From NCBI GenBank assembly GCA_011634665.1, contig WAEK01000001.1, forward strand, positions 3,284,001-3,348,000: a DNA stretch of 64,000 nucleotides, written 5' to 3'. Under the pieces are notes generated by a model. It did not search any database and was not told where the DNA came from. It was given only the letters and a program-made list of their open reading frames with translations. Numbering within the stretch: position 1 is the stretch's first letter; each line of letters starts with the position of its first letter. Positions 1 to 12,483 of the stretch are shown one piece after another. The DNA is from Mortierella sp. BCC40632. Lineage: Eukaryota > Mortierellomycota > Mortierellomycetes > Mortierellales > Mortierellaceae. The position numbers and the translations under genes are program-made.

Positions 1-1837
1 ACCCAAACGAAATTCAGTTTCTTCCGTTCTCTGGTTGTTGGACGGGCGCGGCACAACACGGCGTGGTAAGGCTGAATGCTGAATAAGGGCTGTGAGCAAA
101 ATGCACTGCACCACACCACATGGCACCACGCTCGATATTACGTTTCGAGAGCCGGAGAAGCGAAAGTAACAGTTTGCTGGCAAACCTCGTTCCCGGTTGT
201 ATGGACGAATGCTTGTTCTCCCTTCCCATCCTTATTCTCCTTTCAACTCATTTGCTGTCTACCCACTGTCTGTGGTCAACACCTGCTGCTCGGTGATTTG
301 CTACTTTGGAGCGAATCTATCCATGCTGTTGCATGCTTTTCCTCAAAAAAGTGAATGTGGTATGCTATGTGATGTGTGTGCGTCAATATGTGCATCTGAA
401 TGTGTGGCAAAAGAAACATTCCGACCACAGTTCCCGCTACAACAACAATAGCAACAACAACAACATCTGTATCAGGTAGGGCGACAGGGCAATAGGGTTG
501 CTACTTTGCCTTTTCTTCTTTTTTTTTTTTTTTTTTTTTTGGTTACTGTGTCCCCAAAGAACCACTGTGTCTAACATTCGCCTGCAAAGGTGCATCATCG
601 ACTCCCCCCCTGTCCTTTGTTCCCCCTCTCGCTTTCTTTTCCCCCATTCCCCTTACCTTCTACATCGTTCGTCATAGACCAAAAATCAAAGTGCATGCGC
701 ATGACAAGGGACTGTCCAAGACTAGTAGTAGCAGCATACTCACAGGACAGGCAGAGCAGCATACACTGGACCTGCAAAGGTGAAGAAAGATTCAATGAGG
801 GGGCCTTTGGAGGGAAAAGCGCGAGAACGATCGAAAGAAGCAAGAGCGCGAGCAAAGAAAGGAGAGGCAGAAGGAAGATTGGGACATCAAGACCCTGACT
901 TGGCCTTTGCAGCATCAGCATGCCCAAGCAGAAAGTGATGGAGAGAACAAAACATACGTAGGAGTCGCTCCATAGCTCGGGTAAACAAAGAAGAGTCACT
1001 GTCAAAACCGCCACGACTAGTCTGTCCTGATGTGGCCTTTTCACTTCATGCTTTGGAACCGACTTTCCGAAAAATAAAAAGGACCTCGTTACTCGGTATA
1101 GACTGCACCTTTAGTGAGCTTGAGTAATGGAGTTCAAACAAAAAGATGATGAGCCAAGTCTGGAAGCATGCCTGATGGAGTGTTGTCTTGGCTGAGTCGT
1201 GTAGAAGGCAGAGAATACAACACCCAGTTGGGAGGGCAGGAAGGAAGAAGAGGACAAAAGAAAGACAAGGCCATCGGGTACAGTATTGTGTGTGTGGTTC
1301 AGGGAGCAAAGTGAAGGTGGCGGGAGAAAGAGGAAAAGTATGTCCTCCTGGCCGACCACACCAAGCTCGTCCACGTCGTTTTACTCCATTGGCCTATCAT
1401 CACCATCATCAGCACCATCATCATCACGACGCTGGTGGACAAACGGGGAAAGGAAAAGGGGACTGCAAGATCGGGACGGAAATCGGGTATTGAGTGGAGT
1501 CCACGGGGTGGATTTGGCTGACAATCGAGGACATCTGTGATCATGGGCTGAACAGGAACAAGACGGTCGAGGCCGAGTCGCCGGCATGGGACAGCACTCC
1601 ACCGAGACATTGCGCGTCAGAGACGCGTCAGAGGCCCCATCACTGGCATAATTAGGTGCTGGCGACTGCGTATTTTCCTTTCTTGGCCAAGGGCCTCGAC
1701 GGACGGTCTGCTAAGCATTGTCCCCATTTTTCATTTTTTTTTCCCCCTTGCTGTGTATGCCTTACTCCTTCCGTCCCGCGCTTTGCGAAAGCAGGCAGAC
1801 TCGTGCAGAACAGATGGCTGTCCGCTTGCCTGACTGG

Positions 1838-1879
<42 letters not shown>

Positions 1880-3960
1880 CGCCTTTGAACTATGCACAGA
1901 CAATGATATATCCCTACTCTTTGACTCTCTCCCCCATGGGCTGCATATTCCGAAGGAAGGGGGGAGGGTGAGGAATAAATAAAGCAAACCAGGAGAGGCG
2001 ATCGGATGTGGCCCAAAGGACTTGAACCACTCACTCTGTCGCTCCGTTTTTCTAGACCCACACTCGTTCTCGAGAAGTCATTAAAGGCAGCACTGCAACT
2101 CCAAAGGCATCGACCTTTGTCATTTCACTGATGCCTCACCTCGGGCAAGGGACAGGAGAAAGCCAAGCATTGGACGTAATGAAGTCAAAGCCGCCCATTC
2201 CTGGGCCTTCTTAGCGTCTCGGCGTCTCGGAGTCCTGGCAACAACAGAGCGGCTACGTAATATGCGAAACCTCCTTGAAAGGTTTGAACCTCTTTCCTCG
2301 CCTTGACCTTGACTTGGGACACCCCCCTCCCTCCTTCTCTTGTGAACGGATGCACCTCTCTGGATAAGCAGGACGACAGAACAGTGGAATGGAACGGAGC
2401 CAACTTCTTTTTGCGACCTCTGTGATCTGATTCAGGCCAGGCGCGCAAAGAAAGGACTTCAATGGATTGCATGCCGCAAACCTCTGCCGCCAAATGCCGT
2501 GCAGGACGAGACAGAAAGGTTGATGAAGGCAAGGCGGCAGGGGAGGAGAAGGAGGAGGCAGGAGCAGCCCAGGAGGGGATAGCGTGGGAGACGAGGAACA
2601 AGACAAGGAAGGGACATGAACGACGCGCCATTTTGTACACACCTCACATTCCCGCCGACTATGACCCATCACAGTGCAGCGTTGGTGGAAGCCAACGAGA
2701 CGCAATCCGTCAGGCACAGCATCCAAAGAAGGGGACGACATCAGTACCTCGTCTCCTAATTCCTTCTCGGCCGGTCTATGACCCGGCAGGCATGTTCAAT
2801 TGCCTGTGAAAAGCACATTGCCTTCACATCACCTTGGCTCGATATCTCAAAACGCATGAGGAGAGAAAGAGAACCAGAACATAGCCTTCGCTCGACTTGA
2901 TGACGCTCTTGTTATTTTGGCTCTTTCTCTTTCTTGCTTGTTCTCCTTCTCCCTCTTTTCTCCCTTTCCACTGTTCTTACCTTTGCTCTTTTTCCTGTAA
3001 TATTATACAAGCAACAGAGCCTGAGAGCACGAGAATTGTCAGCATCGGATACATTAAGTATAGAGAGACATGGAGACTCGAACAACGAACAACGGGACAA
3101 ATGGAAGGGGGGTAGAGGAGGGGAGGAGGCCGGTCTGGGTGCTCCATGTCAAGGCCACCGAGGTGGAACCTCCCCGCCCTGCCTCATCCACTCGTTTCTT
3201 TTCTTGATCCCCTGGCGGCTATCTCCCGAGAGACAAGATCGATCCTGAAGAATGCTCAGGTTTGCTTGACCCGCCTGGCTCTTCTTACTCGGTGAATGCT
3301 GATTGCAGCCCAAAAGTCTGCTCTTGAGGCTACCCTTCATTTCATCTTTGTGTGTTCGATTGTTTGTATGGGTGATGAAGGATATATATTTGGTAGCAAT
3401 TCAATCCGGAATATGCTCAAAGCTGAGCAAACGACGAGCCTTGTTTTCTTGTTGCGTCTTTTCTTACATATTTTCTTGGTGCTTACCCTTACGCTCGGAT
3501 GAAAGAGTGAGGAGAGAATAAACGGGCAAAAGTCACAGGCGCAGTGCTCTCGTTCTATCGCTTGCAGTTCACCAGCAACTGTTGCTCATCTCCATCTCTT
3601 ACCTCGACACCCCGCATTTGCTCCCATAGCAACGCACCAGCATAACGCACTGTTGACCGGCGGCCATGTGTCCGCTACTGCAGCCTTCTCTGCTCTTCTC
3701 TCTGCCGCGGATAGAGCAAAGGATGGATGAGAGGGAGATGTCTATTTTAAAAATGAGAGTTGTCGGCTGGATCGCCGGTTCTTGCAGAGCCACAGAGCTG
3801 TGTTTCCTCCCTGCGGAAGACGCAGCTCTCGTTCACCCCGCCCTTCCTCTGCTCGCAGAGATGGGGGTGACGAGTTGAGTCGAGTGAATGCGTACTCGCC
3901 GACACACCCAACACACCACCTAAACGACTTAACTGTGTGGATGGGGACCCTCACTGTCGA
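1..3960. other. No recognisable gene
   Basis: I see no conserved protein family, convincing exon pair or RNA gene here. Open frames on both strands are compositionally biased. The stretch contains pyrimidine-rich runs, a T run near 521-540 and a long A run near 1839-1875. Part of the right end is probably the promoter region of the thioredoxin-like gene that starts at 4339. Confidence 0.5.
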
Positions 3961-3967
3961 GAACGAG

Positions 3968-3975
3968 TATAAAAA
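3968..3975 (+). promoter_or_regulatory. TATA box of the thioredoxin-like gene
   Basis: TATAAAAA lies about 370 bases before the start codon at 4339. It is followed by a long C/T-rich stretch typical of fungal transcription starts and 5' leaders. The link to the gene is inferred from position. Confidence 0.5.
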
Positions 3976-4338
3976 CCATCTCCCCTCTTCCTCCCTGCAC
4001 CCTTTCTCTTTCGCTCGCTTTGCTCTCTCTCTCGTTCTCTCCGTCGTCTGCACCTGTTCACACTCACACTCCTCTTCTCTCGTCCTACCCACTTCGCTCA
4101 TCGTCGTGCCCCTCTTTCCTCTCCTCCCTCAGTCCACTGTCCCACTCCGAGTCAACGCATCGCCCTCGGCCCTCAGTCGCTTTCGTCTTTCTCCCGCCGG
4201 ATCTCTCGCTTCGCCACCCGTTCTTCTGCCCCGCTTCTGCCTGCTGCCTGTTGCCCTGACCCGGTCGCCTTTCGCGGACACGTCTTCTCTCTTACACCTC
4301 TGACTCCCACCTCCCACCTGTATACCCGCATCATCATC

Positions 4339-5321
4339 ATGACTAGCCAGCGTGCCTCCTCGATTATTGTTGAGTGTAAATCCCAGGAGAATCTCGACGA
4401 GATCATTTCCAATAACAATCGAGTTGTCGTTCTCTACTACAGTTATGCCATGCCGTAAGTTCTTCCATTACCTGTTCGTCTTTTCAGTTTGCCCTGCCCT
4501 TTCCCTACTCTACCATTGCTTGCCCCCTGCCCGAGACCTCGCCTTCATCTTGCGCTGCGGCAAGGAGGAGTCGACCTGACGTCTCCACGGAGGGCTGGCT
4601 TGACGACGCTTTTTGTCCCCCGTGCGGCTCTGCGTACGTCCGCATTTGGAGCGCACGAGGTTCCCGTCCCTCGGATGGTTCTCCCGCTCAGTCTGACTGT
4701 ATTACGTTACGGCCCAAATTTTGTTGCCACGACGACGCAGGGAGAAGTACAGACAGACGATCTATATGCCCCCTCCGCGCCCGCCAGTCGCCTCGCGCCC
4801 TGTCCCTGCGGCCCACTCACCACACCCCTTCCTCCGCGGCCTCCGTCCGATGCATCTCCCGCGCCTGGCCGCAAAGGGACGCCCGCCGGGAGGCAACCCC
4901 ATGAGCGGGAATACGCTGCTTGTCGAATAACAAACCCGACCGCGCATGTTATTCTCTCTCCTTCCCCTCATCTCTCATATCTGCAACGACGACGACGATG
5001 ATGATAACGATGGTGATGATAGTGAACTAACCTATACTTTTTACTTTGTGGTCTGGCCCGCTGTCTCTTTCTTCTCGTCTCTTCAGATGGGGCAAGATTG
5101 CTGAGCACAAGATGCATGTGTGTGCGCGTGCGCTAGAAGGAGGCAACATCACGACGATCCCGATGGTGCTGGTTAACTATGGCGATTTTTACGAGGAGGG
5201 CAACAAAGTTGAGGTCCTTCCCACGACCTTGGTCCGTTACTCAGCCTATATCGACGGCAAGGAATACCAGAGCACAGGAAACAGCGCTGAGCTCGAGGGT
5301 ATGGTAACAGCGTTGCTGTAA
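4339..5321 (+). CDS. Thioredoxin-like protein without a CxxC motif
   Basis: Two exons, 4339-4454 and 5087-5321, joined across a 632-base intron (GTAAGT donor, TTCAG acceptor), give 116 residues, the size of a single thioredoxin domain. The N-terminal half has a beta strand, VVVLYYSY, where thioredoxins have the strand leading into WCGPC. Here that position reads AMPWGKIAEH, so both active-site cysteines are missing. Further on, VEVLPTTLVRYSAYIDGKEY fits the cis-proline strand and the following hairpin (VPTF...NGK in thioredoxins). From the family, a thioredoxin fold without CxxC would act in binding rather than disulfide exchange; that role is inference. The gene stands alone in repeat-rich DNA. 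The exon join is well supported because frame and length both fit; the family call is moderate. Confidence 0.65.
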
Positions 5322-5573
5322 GCGGTTAGGGCCTCCAAGAATAAAACGACAGACCGGGAGACACTGGATTCCAATCGGCGCCAGAGGATCCTCCATCGAC
5401 ATCGACCGACCTCTCCCTCCCCAAAAAAAAAAAAAAAACAAGTAGAGGTGGCCGGTCTTCGCAGCCAACAGAGGTCCTTTCTGGATTTGCAACGGTTTCG
5501 AAACGGCTCTCTCTCCCTGTTCATCGACCCTCTGCACATACAAAACACATCTGGACAACAACACAGCAACCAA

Positions 5574-5574
<1 letters not shown>

Positions 5575-5651
<77 letters not shown>
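5575..5651 (+). repeat. 77-base poly(A) tract
   Basis: An uninterrupted run of 77 A, the longest homopolymer in the window, lies about 250 bases after the stop of the thioredoxin-like gene. It could be a retroposon tail or an expanded slippage tract. No element body or target duplication was seen next to it. Confidence 0.95.
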
Positions 5652-5652
<1 letters not shown>

Positions 5653-7010
5653 AGACTGCAGGACGGAGAGTGCCCACCTATTGGTCTCTTTGGTCTGTCT
5701 CCCCTTTCTCCTTCTAGACACAGGCTTGCCCATCTTTGGGGTGGGTTTTCCTCGTCCCTAGGTCCCTTGTGGTCCTTTTCGACCTTTTTTTTTTCCTTCT
5801 CTTTTTCTTTTTTTTCTCTCTTTGCTTGTTTACTTTGTTTGCTCTCTTTCATCTCTTTCTTTCTCCCGCAGTAGCGACCACCGCGGCAGTGGCCACGAGC
5901 GCTCCATTCGGCCACCCGCGACTGTCTTCCCGCTCTATTAATTAATTGCGCTGATTACACTGGCAAAGACCCTCCCACGCACCCAACCTCCCTCTCCCTT
6001 CTTCCCCCTCCCTTTTGCTTTCCCCCTCCCAATAATCCTATATAATAATAACAACCGCGGCCCTATTGTACTTTGCAACTAAAAAAAAAAAAAAAAAAAA
6101 AATGCATGGCGCCCGTAACACGGCCCTCTTTTTCCGCAAAACTGTTTGATCCCTGTAGGACCAAGCTTTGTGTATCATGGTACACAAGCCTCGCTCCCCT
6201 CACCCCTCATCGGGGCTCGAGTCCCGGGTGTGGGCATATGGGAGTAGGTCGGCGGAGAGAAAGAAAGAGGGAGAAAAGAGCCACCCCGGGAGAGAGAATG
6301 AGAAAGAGAATCAAAAAATGCGTGATTATTTGAGTGTGTGCCTGACGATTGTTTTTTTTTAGTGCGATCTGGGTGTCTGGAGAGGGGCGACAGGAGTCAT
6401 TGGGCCGGACGCACCCTATTTTCCTGCACTTTCGTGCTCCTGTGTCAACCAAGAAAAAAAAAGAGACAAAGAGGCGAGGCGGCCGAATCCGTGCAGACTT
6501 GGCAGACAAGATGAGGGCCGAGGCGTGGGGGGGGAGGAGGAGGAGGAGGGAAGACAGACAATGGTGCAGAAACGACCAAACACAGGCGTTCGCGCACACG
6601 CCTCGGTCCCGTCGTCTTACCTTTCTTCCTTCCCCTCTTCTACTCGTGCTCCTGCCATTCTCCATCTTATTTTTATTTTATTTTATTTTTTTTTTCGGCT
6701 GTCCTTTTTGTTTCCCACCCAAACTAATGGTTGATTGCCTGGGTACCCTCCCTTTCTCCCTTCTCCTTCTTAGCCCTTTGCCCCCTGCTCTCCTTCCCCC
6801 TCCTCCCTGCTGTTACTGAAGGCGAACACGATGGGAAACGGGTGTCAATGATACCACATTCTCCACAATCACAAGAGCCAAAACGTCCTTTTGCCTTGTA
6901 TGACAGAACCACTGAGAAAAGGGGTGGAAAGAGAGAAAACAAAGCGAGTGGGAGAGTGCTGCCGCGCGATGTGGGAGAGTGAGCAGAGCAAGGAGAGGGT
7001 GGGGGTGGGG

Positions 7011-7067
<57 letters not shown>

Positions 7068-10000
7068 AGGGCAGCCAACTGAAGCGGGAAGAGAAAGAAG
7101 TCGAAGAGGCCCGTTCATGGAAGGGGGGGAGGGATGGGAGGTATACGAAAGGGAATGACGCAGCGGGAGATGACAAAGCCGTCCTCGGTCCTTCCGCCTT
7201 CATCATCTCTCACCGACCACCAACCACCCTTCTCTGTTCACACCGACACATAAACAACACATCCGACGCAGGGATTGGGCCTCAGGAAGTGGGTCTTGGT
7301 CTGTTATGCCCAAACGGAGGATAGAGAAAGAGAAGAGAGAGAGAGGCTAGTAATAAGGCTTGAGGTGGGCGGCGGGTGCGTGCACCGCAGCCCAGCCTAC
7401 CCACTCCGTCGCAGCCGACACACGTGTACAGCACTGGTTTCGATGCCTGGACCCACCCTTGTTTAGCATTCCTACTGAGGGCGAGTAGGCGACCTTAATT
7501 GAAAGGGGCGGGAGATGACTGATGGAGGAGTGAAAGGGGAGGAAAAGGACCACAGATAGAGCGAAACGAGCGAGATGAGGATGCGCCCCATGAGTCCGCA
7601 AGTATGCTATTCAGTTCCATCCAATACGAGTCCTCGATCTGGGTGCTATGGAGATGAGGAGGGGAATACTAAGGCGGGCGAGGCAAGCAGAAAGTGATGT
7701 CGGAATCCAGATTACCACTGATGTGGGACCGACATCGGATGGGGAAGCACGCAGGCATTGGCACAAGACAACAGTCAGCCAGCCAAAGTGCCCCGACCGA
7801 TACAAGACAAGGGGGGGGACGAGGAGACGGACAAAAAGAGATCGAGTGAGCTGAATGGACGCCACGCTGGGGTTCGGGATAGATGCGGTCACTGCAGCGC
7901 AGACGAGAGCAAACTTTACCCCTACTCAAAAAAAAAAAAAAAAAAAAAAAAAAGGTGAGAAAGAGTGAACTCCCAAGACCACTCCCGCCCCTCACGATCC
8001 TCGGTAATTTTTACATTCACAACGCAGACTCACTCCAGCGGGGAAAAGGCTGTGCCAGCATCCACGCACAATACTACACATACAACATACGAACACAACC
8101 AGAACTCTGGGTGATACGGATGTGCGCATGTCGCAGAAAAGGAGACAGTCAAAAAGAAAAGGAAAAAAAAAAAAAAAAAAAAAAAAGGGGAGAAGGAAAG
8201 GACGACCTCAACAAAGACAAAAAAAAAAAAATGAGTAAAAGAAGAATAAAAAACAACAATAGCAATAACAACAAAGATTGAAATGGGCGCGATGGAGGGA
8301 AAATATCAACAATGTGCACAAGGTACACACAGCACAAAAGGTCTAGGTCCTCTCATCCACCCATCCAGTCTAGAATTGCTTGTTTCATGCCGCCAAAATT
8401 TCTTCTTCTCTCTCCCCTCTCCTCTCTCTTGGTCCTTGCTTTCTTACTGCGATGCCAGAGGGGCTGTTTGGACCAAGTTCTCCCTCCATTTTTTTGTATG
8501 GATGTCTTTTTGTGTTGCTTTGGCTGTTTTGTTCATGCGAGATTTGCTCTATGCAACGGAGAGTAGACTACTGCACTTCGGAAGGTGCAATGCAGCTAAG
8601 GGGTGGAATAGGATGCGAGGGAAAGGTGAACACATTCCTCTATCTTGACATTTTGACCCCTGGTCCTGCAGAAATGCTCCTACCATTTTTTTTTCTTTTT
8701 CTTTTCTATCAGCTTGGCTTCAAGCTTTCAGATGCCCCTCCCCTCCCCCCCTTTTTCAATTCGCTTCCTTTCCAATGCCTATCAGAAGTGTGGGCAGAGT
8801 GGATAGAATGTATATATATAAAAAAAAAAAAAGCGAAGAATAAATCTAAACTAAGAATGACAATTGAATGGAATTCAGAGGAGGCCTTCTTTCTCTCTGC
8901 AACAAAGCCTTTCTAGGGATGCATGAGAAGGCGGGAGGAGCAAATGTGCCGGTAAGGTTCTTTCCGCTACTATTTCTACTCGTCAAATGGACCGCGATCG
9001 AAAATGCATAGCTGAAGGTTTCTTTTGGGCCACACGCATAGCTCAGCATGCTAAAGTGGTCTTTTTTATTTATTTACTTTACATTTCATCAGAAAGAGGG
9101 AAAGAGGCGGGAGGAGTACGAGAGACACTCTGAATCAGTCAAGATCAGGGGAGGAAAGGGGAGAAAGGGAACTGGGTCAGCAGAACAATGAACTATGCCT
9201 AATTGAGATATATGATACGCTCTTTCCTATCTTTCATCTCAACCACACCTTCTGACCCAACGGAGCCTTCCTCTGTAGGCAACTGGTCTATGAGTAGAGT
9301 AGACTAATGGGCGAAGAGCGGACAATTGCTCCGCATGGAATTGGTGGCATGAATAGACCTACTGGTGCGCCTGTTGGCTGTGTAGGCAGTCAATAAACTC
9401 TTCTCCGGGCCCCGAGGACAAACAAATACAACGTGGTAACAGAGTTGCTCCTGGCTCATTGAGGTCCCGCCACACTTTATCCTTACCTTCGATCGCTGTC
9501 TTCTCTCCTGTGCTCCTAGGATCCCAGTTTTATTATTGCTTACTTGTTCTTTCTTTTTGCATCGTTCTCACCGCCGACCACCAGCTATTCCCTTCATGGC
9601 TGCTACACCTCTTTTTATTTACTCCACATGAAGCAAAGAGTGACCAAGAGTCTGGACCCCCAATAGACCCCACCCTTGGGCAAATATTCCCCCAACTCAG
9701 AGCCGACGCCGCCTCCCATAACAGAACGTGTGAGCACTATAGCTGGTCGAGCATGTTTTGGTTTCTCATCTTCGGGTCATTACATTATTGTATGCTTTTA
9801 TTTACTTGTCAGCAGGAGAAGCGAGAAGAGGTGTAACAAGGGAATAAGGATAGGCAAATGCATCTGCTTATTCTTCTGCGAGTAATCCACTCAACTCTCT
9901 TCGCTCTTTGCTCCTTTCTTTGCCTCCTCTTTCATCTTCTCGTTCCCCATCCTAATCGGCCTCACTCTTTTTCTTTCTTGGTTACGGGCGTGGCTATACG

Positions 10001-10997
10001 GCCCCCTTCCTCTCTCTCGTTTCTTTCCGCCTTCCCTCTCTCCCCTAATCTCCGTTTGCAGCTTAAGCTTTCGATCATGATAAACAGCGCCTCCATTCAA
10101 ACTACGACATCAGCACACTTTGGTTGGACCTCTCCTTTTCCTTCTCACTTTTTTCTCTCTCTCTCTCTCTCTCTCTCTCCGTCCTACAACCCCTTCACCG
10201 CCCCTCACCCAGTTCTATTTTTTTTTTTTTTTTTTTTTTTTTTTCCCTTCTTTTCTAGAAGCCTGAAATTTCTCCGGTTAGAATATTAGTGTGTAATGTA
10301 TAGATTCCAGAGAGAAAATGAGGGGGAGGAAGGATACCACCTAATCTGACACAGTTAAAATTATCAGCGGTAACACACCAACCCACTGCACACAAAAAAT
10401 GCAATGTACACACAGACTCAGGGACCCAAGCACAGGCACCCAAAAAAAAAAAAAAAAAAAAAAAAAAAGGAATCGGTACAAAAAGGCACACGCAAATACA
10501 CATGTCTACAGGTATGTCGAGGAAGGAAAAGGTTGATTCTCCCCTCTTTGGTTTATGTACCTTCTCCCTTTTCCCCTCTCCGGGTACAACCTGGGTTGAG
10601 TCTGGTAGGCTTCAACTTCCTCCTCTTCTTCTTCCCTTCCTCTTCCCGTCAGCTTCTTGATTCGATTGGTCTAATATCTTCTCTTTGAGCCCTGCTTTTC
10701 AGGGGTCTTTCTTTTTTCTCTTTCCCTGAGCTGATCATGGGGCCTTTCCTTCATTCCACCTCAACAGGAGTCATCAAGCAATGCTGAAATGCCGTCGAGT
10801 ATCTGGCGTTTTCAATAGAGTTTTAAGTGATGGCGTGGAGGTCGGACTGAGTTGGCACATGTGGTATTGAGGGAGGGGGAGGGTGCCTGAAAAGACTAAG
10901 CGCCGTCTGGGATCAAACATAGGCCTCTCTCTTTTTCTGGACTTTGTTATTCCTGTTATTTTGGCGGACCGATTTGCTCTCATTCCTCTCCCTTTCC

Positions 10998-11120
<123 letters not shown>

Positions 11121-11506
11121 CACTCACTCTCCATCTCTGCTACTCTCCCGCTTCTCCTTTGCACCGTCCGAACAAATATGAAAACAAAAAAAGCACAGGA
11201 GCTGGAATGAAGGAAGACCCACATGCGTGACTGAACAAATGCTCCTTCCCGCGTTTGCCTACACACGATCGGGTATGGTACAGTTGATACATTGCATTTT
11301 GGACACCACGACTTATCCGATGAGATTTCTAGCGTTCTACTCATTACGTGATGGACACTGACTCAGTACTCGACAGTTTGTAAACAGGACACACAAACTC
11401 ACAGCCCAAACCCAACACAACAAAACACACTGCTACCAGTCTCAAATGTTAAAAAAAAAAAAAAAAAGGGCTCACGTCCAACAAGTTACTCTTTTTTTTT
11501 TTGGAG

Positions 11507-11560
11507 GTTGTGGGCGGGTTGCGTGGGCGGGTTGCGTGGGCGGGTTGTGTGGGTGAGTGC
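11507..11560 (+). repeat. Short GC-rich tandem repeat, unit about 13 bases
   Basis: The unit GGGCGGGTTGCGT is repeated about three times and then decays into GTGTGGGTGAG. It lies between an A run at about 11451-11467 and a T run at about 11692-11715. Confidence 0.7.
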
Positions 11561-12483
11561 GAGTGGATAAGAGTTAAGAGCAAGTGTGCTTGTCCTCCCC
11601 CGCTATTGTTGTGTGTTAGTGGCCCGCTTTTGTGTCCCCTCGGAGGGGCATTCAAAAGTTCCCGCGGGAAGGATTTCGAAGCGGTCTGTGCCTTTTTTTT
11701 TTTTTTTTTTTTTTTGTTTATCTCCATTTATTGACTCGTCCTCACTTTCGCCGCCTATTCTTTACTTAAACCCTCTCGTCCTCACCCACGCTTCTTACTC
11801 GTTCGTCCCTCTTTGGCTCCAAGAGAAGAATTATCCCCCCGCCGCACCTTGTGTTCCACATATCCTGAAGAGCACCTTTTTGTTTGCTTTTTTAGCTTTT
11901 TTTATGGTCCTGTGTATCATCTTTCTCTCGTTTCTCTATCTTCATCCAACCATCATCCCTCCACTGTTCGACACAGTATGCGAGGCGAGGACAATAGGAG
12001 AGGTTTCCTTTTCCTGGTAGGCCGGTAAAATGATTTTTGCTTGGAGGAATGCTTACCTACTCTGGCGCCGGTTAGGTCACTATTTCAATAAGCCGAGCCT
12101 GAAAAGAAATCCCGTGGGTGAAATGGCGCAATAGACCCGCTCTTTCCGATACGACATGTTTGTTTCGCATGGAATATCCTGGACACACTTCACTTCATAC
12201 ACCCCGTTTTTTTTTTTTTTTTATTACTATTATTATTATTCTATCTCGCTATGAATAGGGGAGAAAAGAAAGTGTGTGTGTGTGGGGGTATACAGCCTAT
12301 CATTTTGGCCATCGATAGTAGGAAGGACTCCCATAAATCCTTGACAATTATATTCGTTCCTGAATGTTCTAAAGATAACTCCATACATGTCCGTTGAGAA
12401 AGCCTCCCTCCTATTCTTTTTTACCTGAAATGAGTGCGAGTCTTAGGTGGTCTAGAGATGAAAAGGGGTGACCCAATGTTCCT

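Noticed and set aside
595..1044. Minus-strand frame of 149 codons with hydrophobic stretches
   Set aside because: Biased composition from pyrimidine-rich DNA, no motif, no splice partner.
1985..2065. tRNA-like B box on the minus strand (GGTTCAAGTCC)
   Set aside because: The flanking bases do not form a T stem, and no acceptor or anticodon stem could be drawn.
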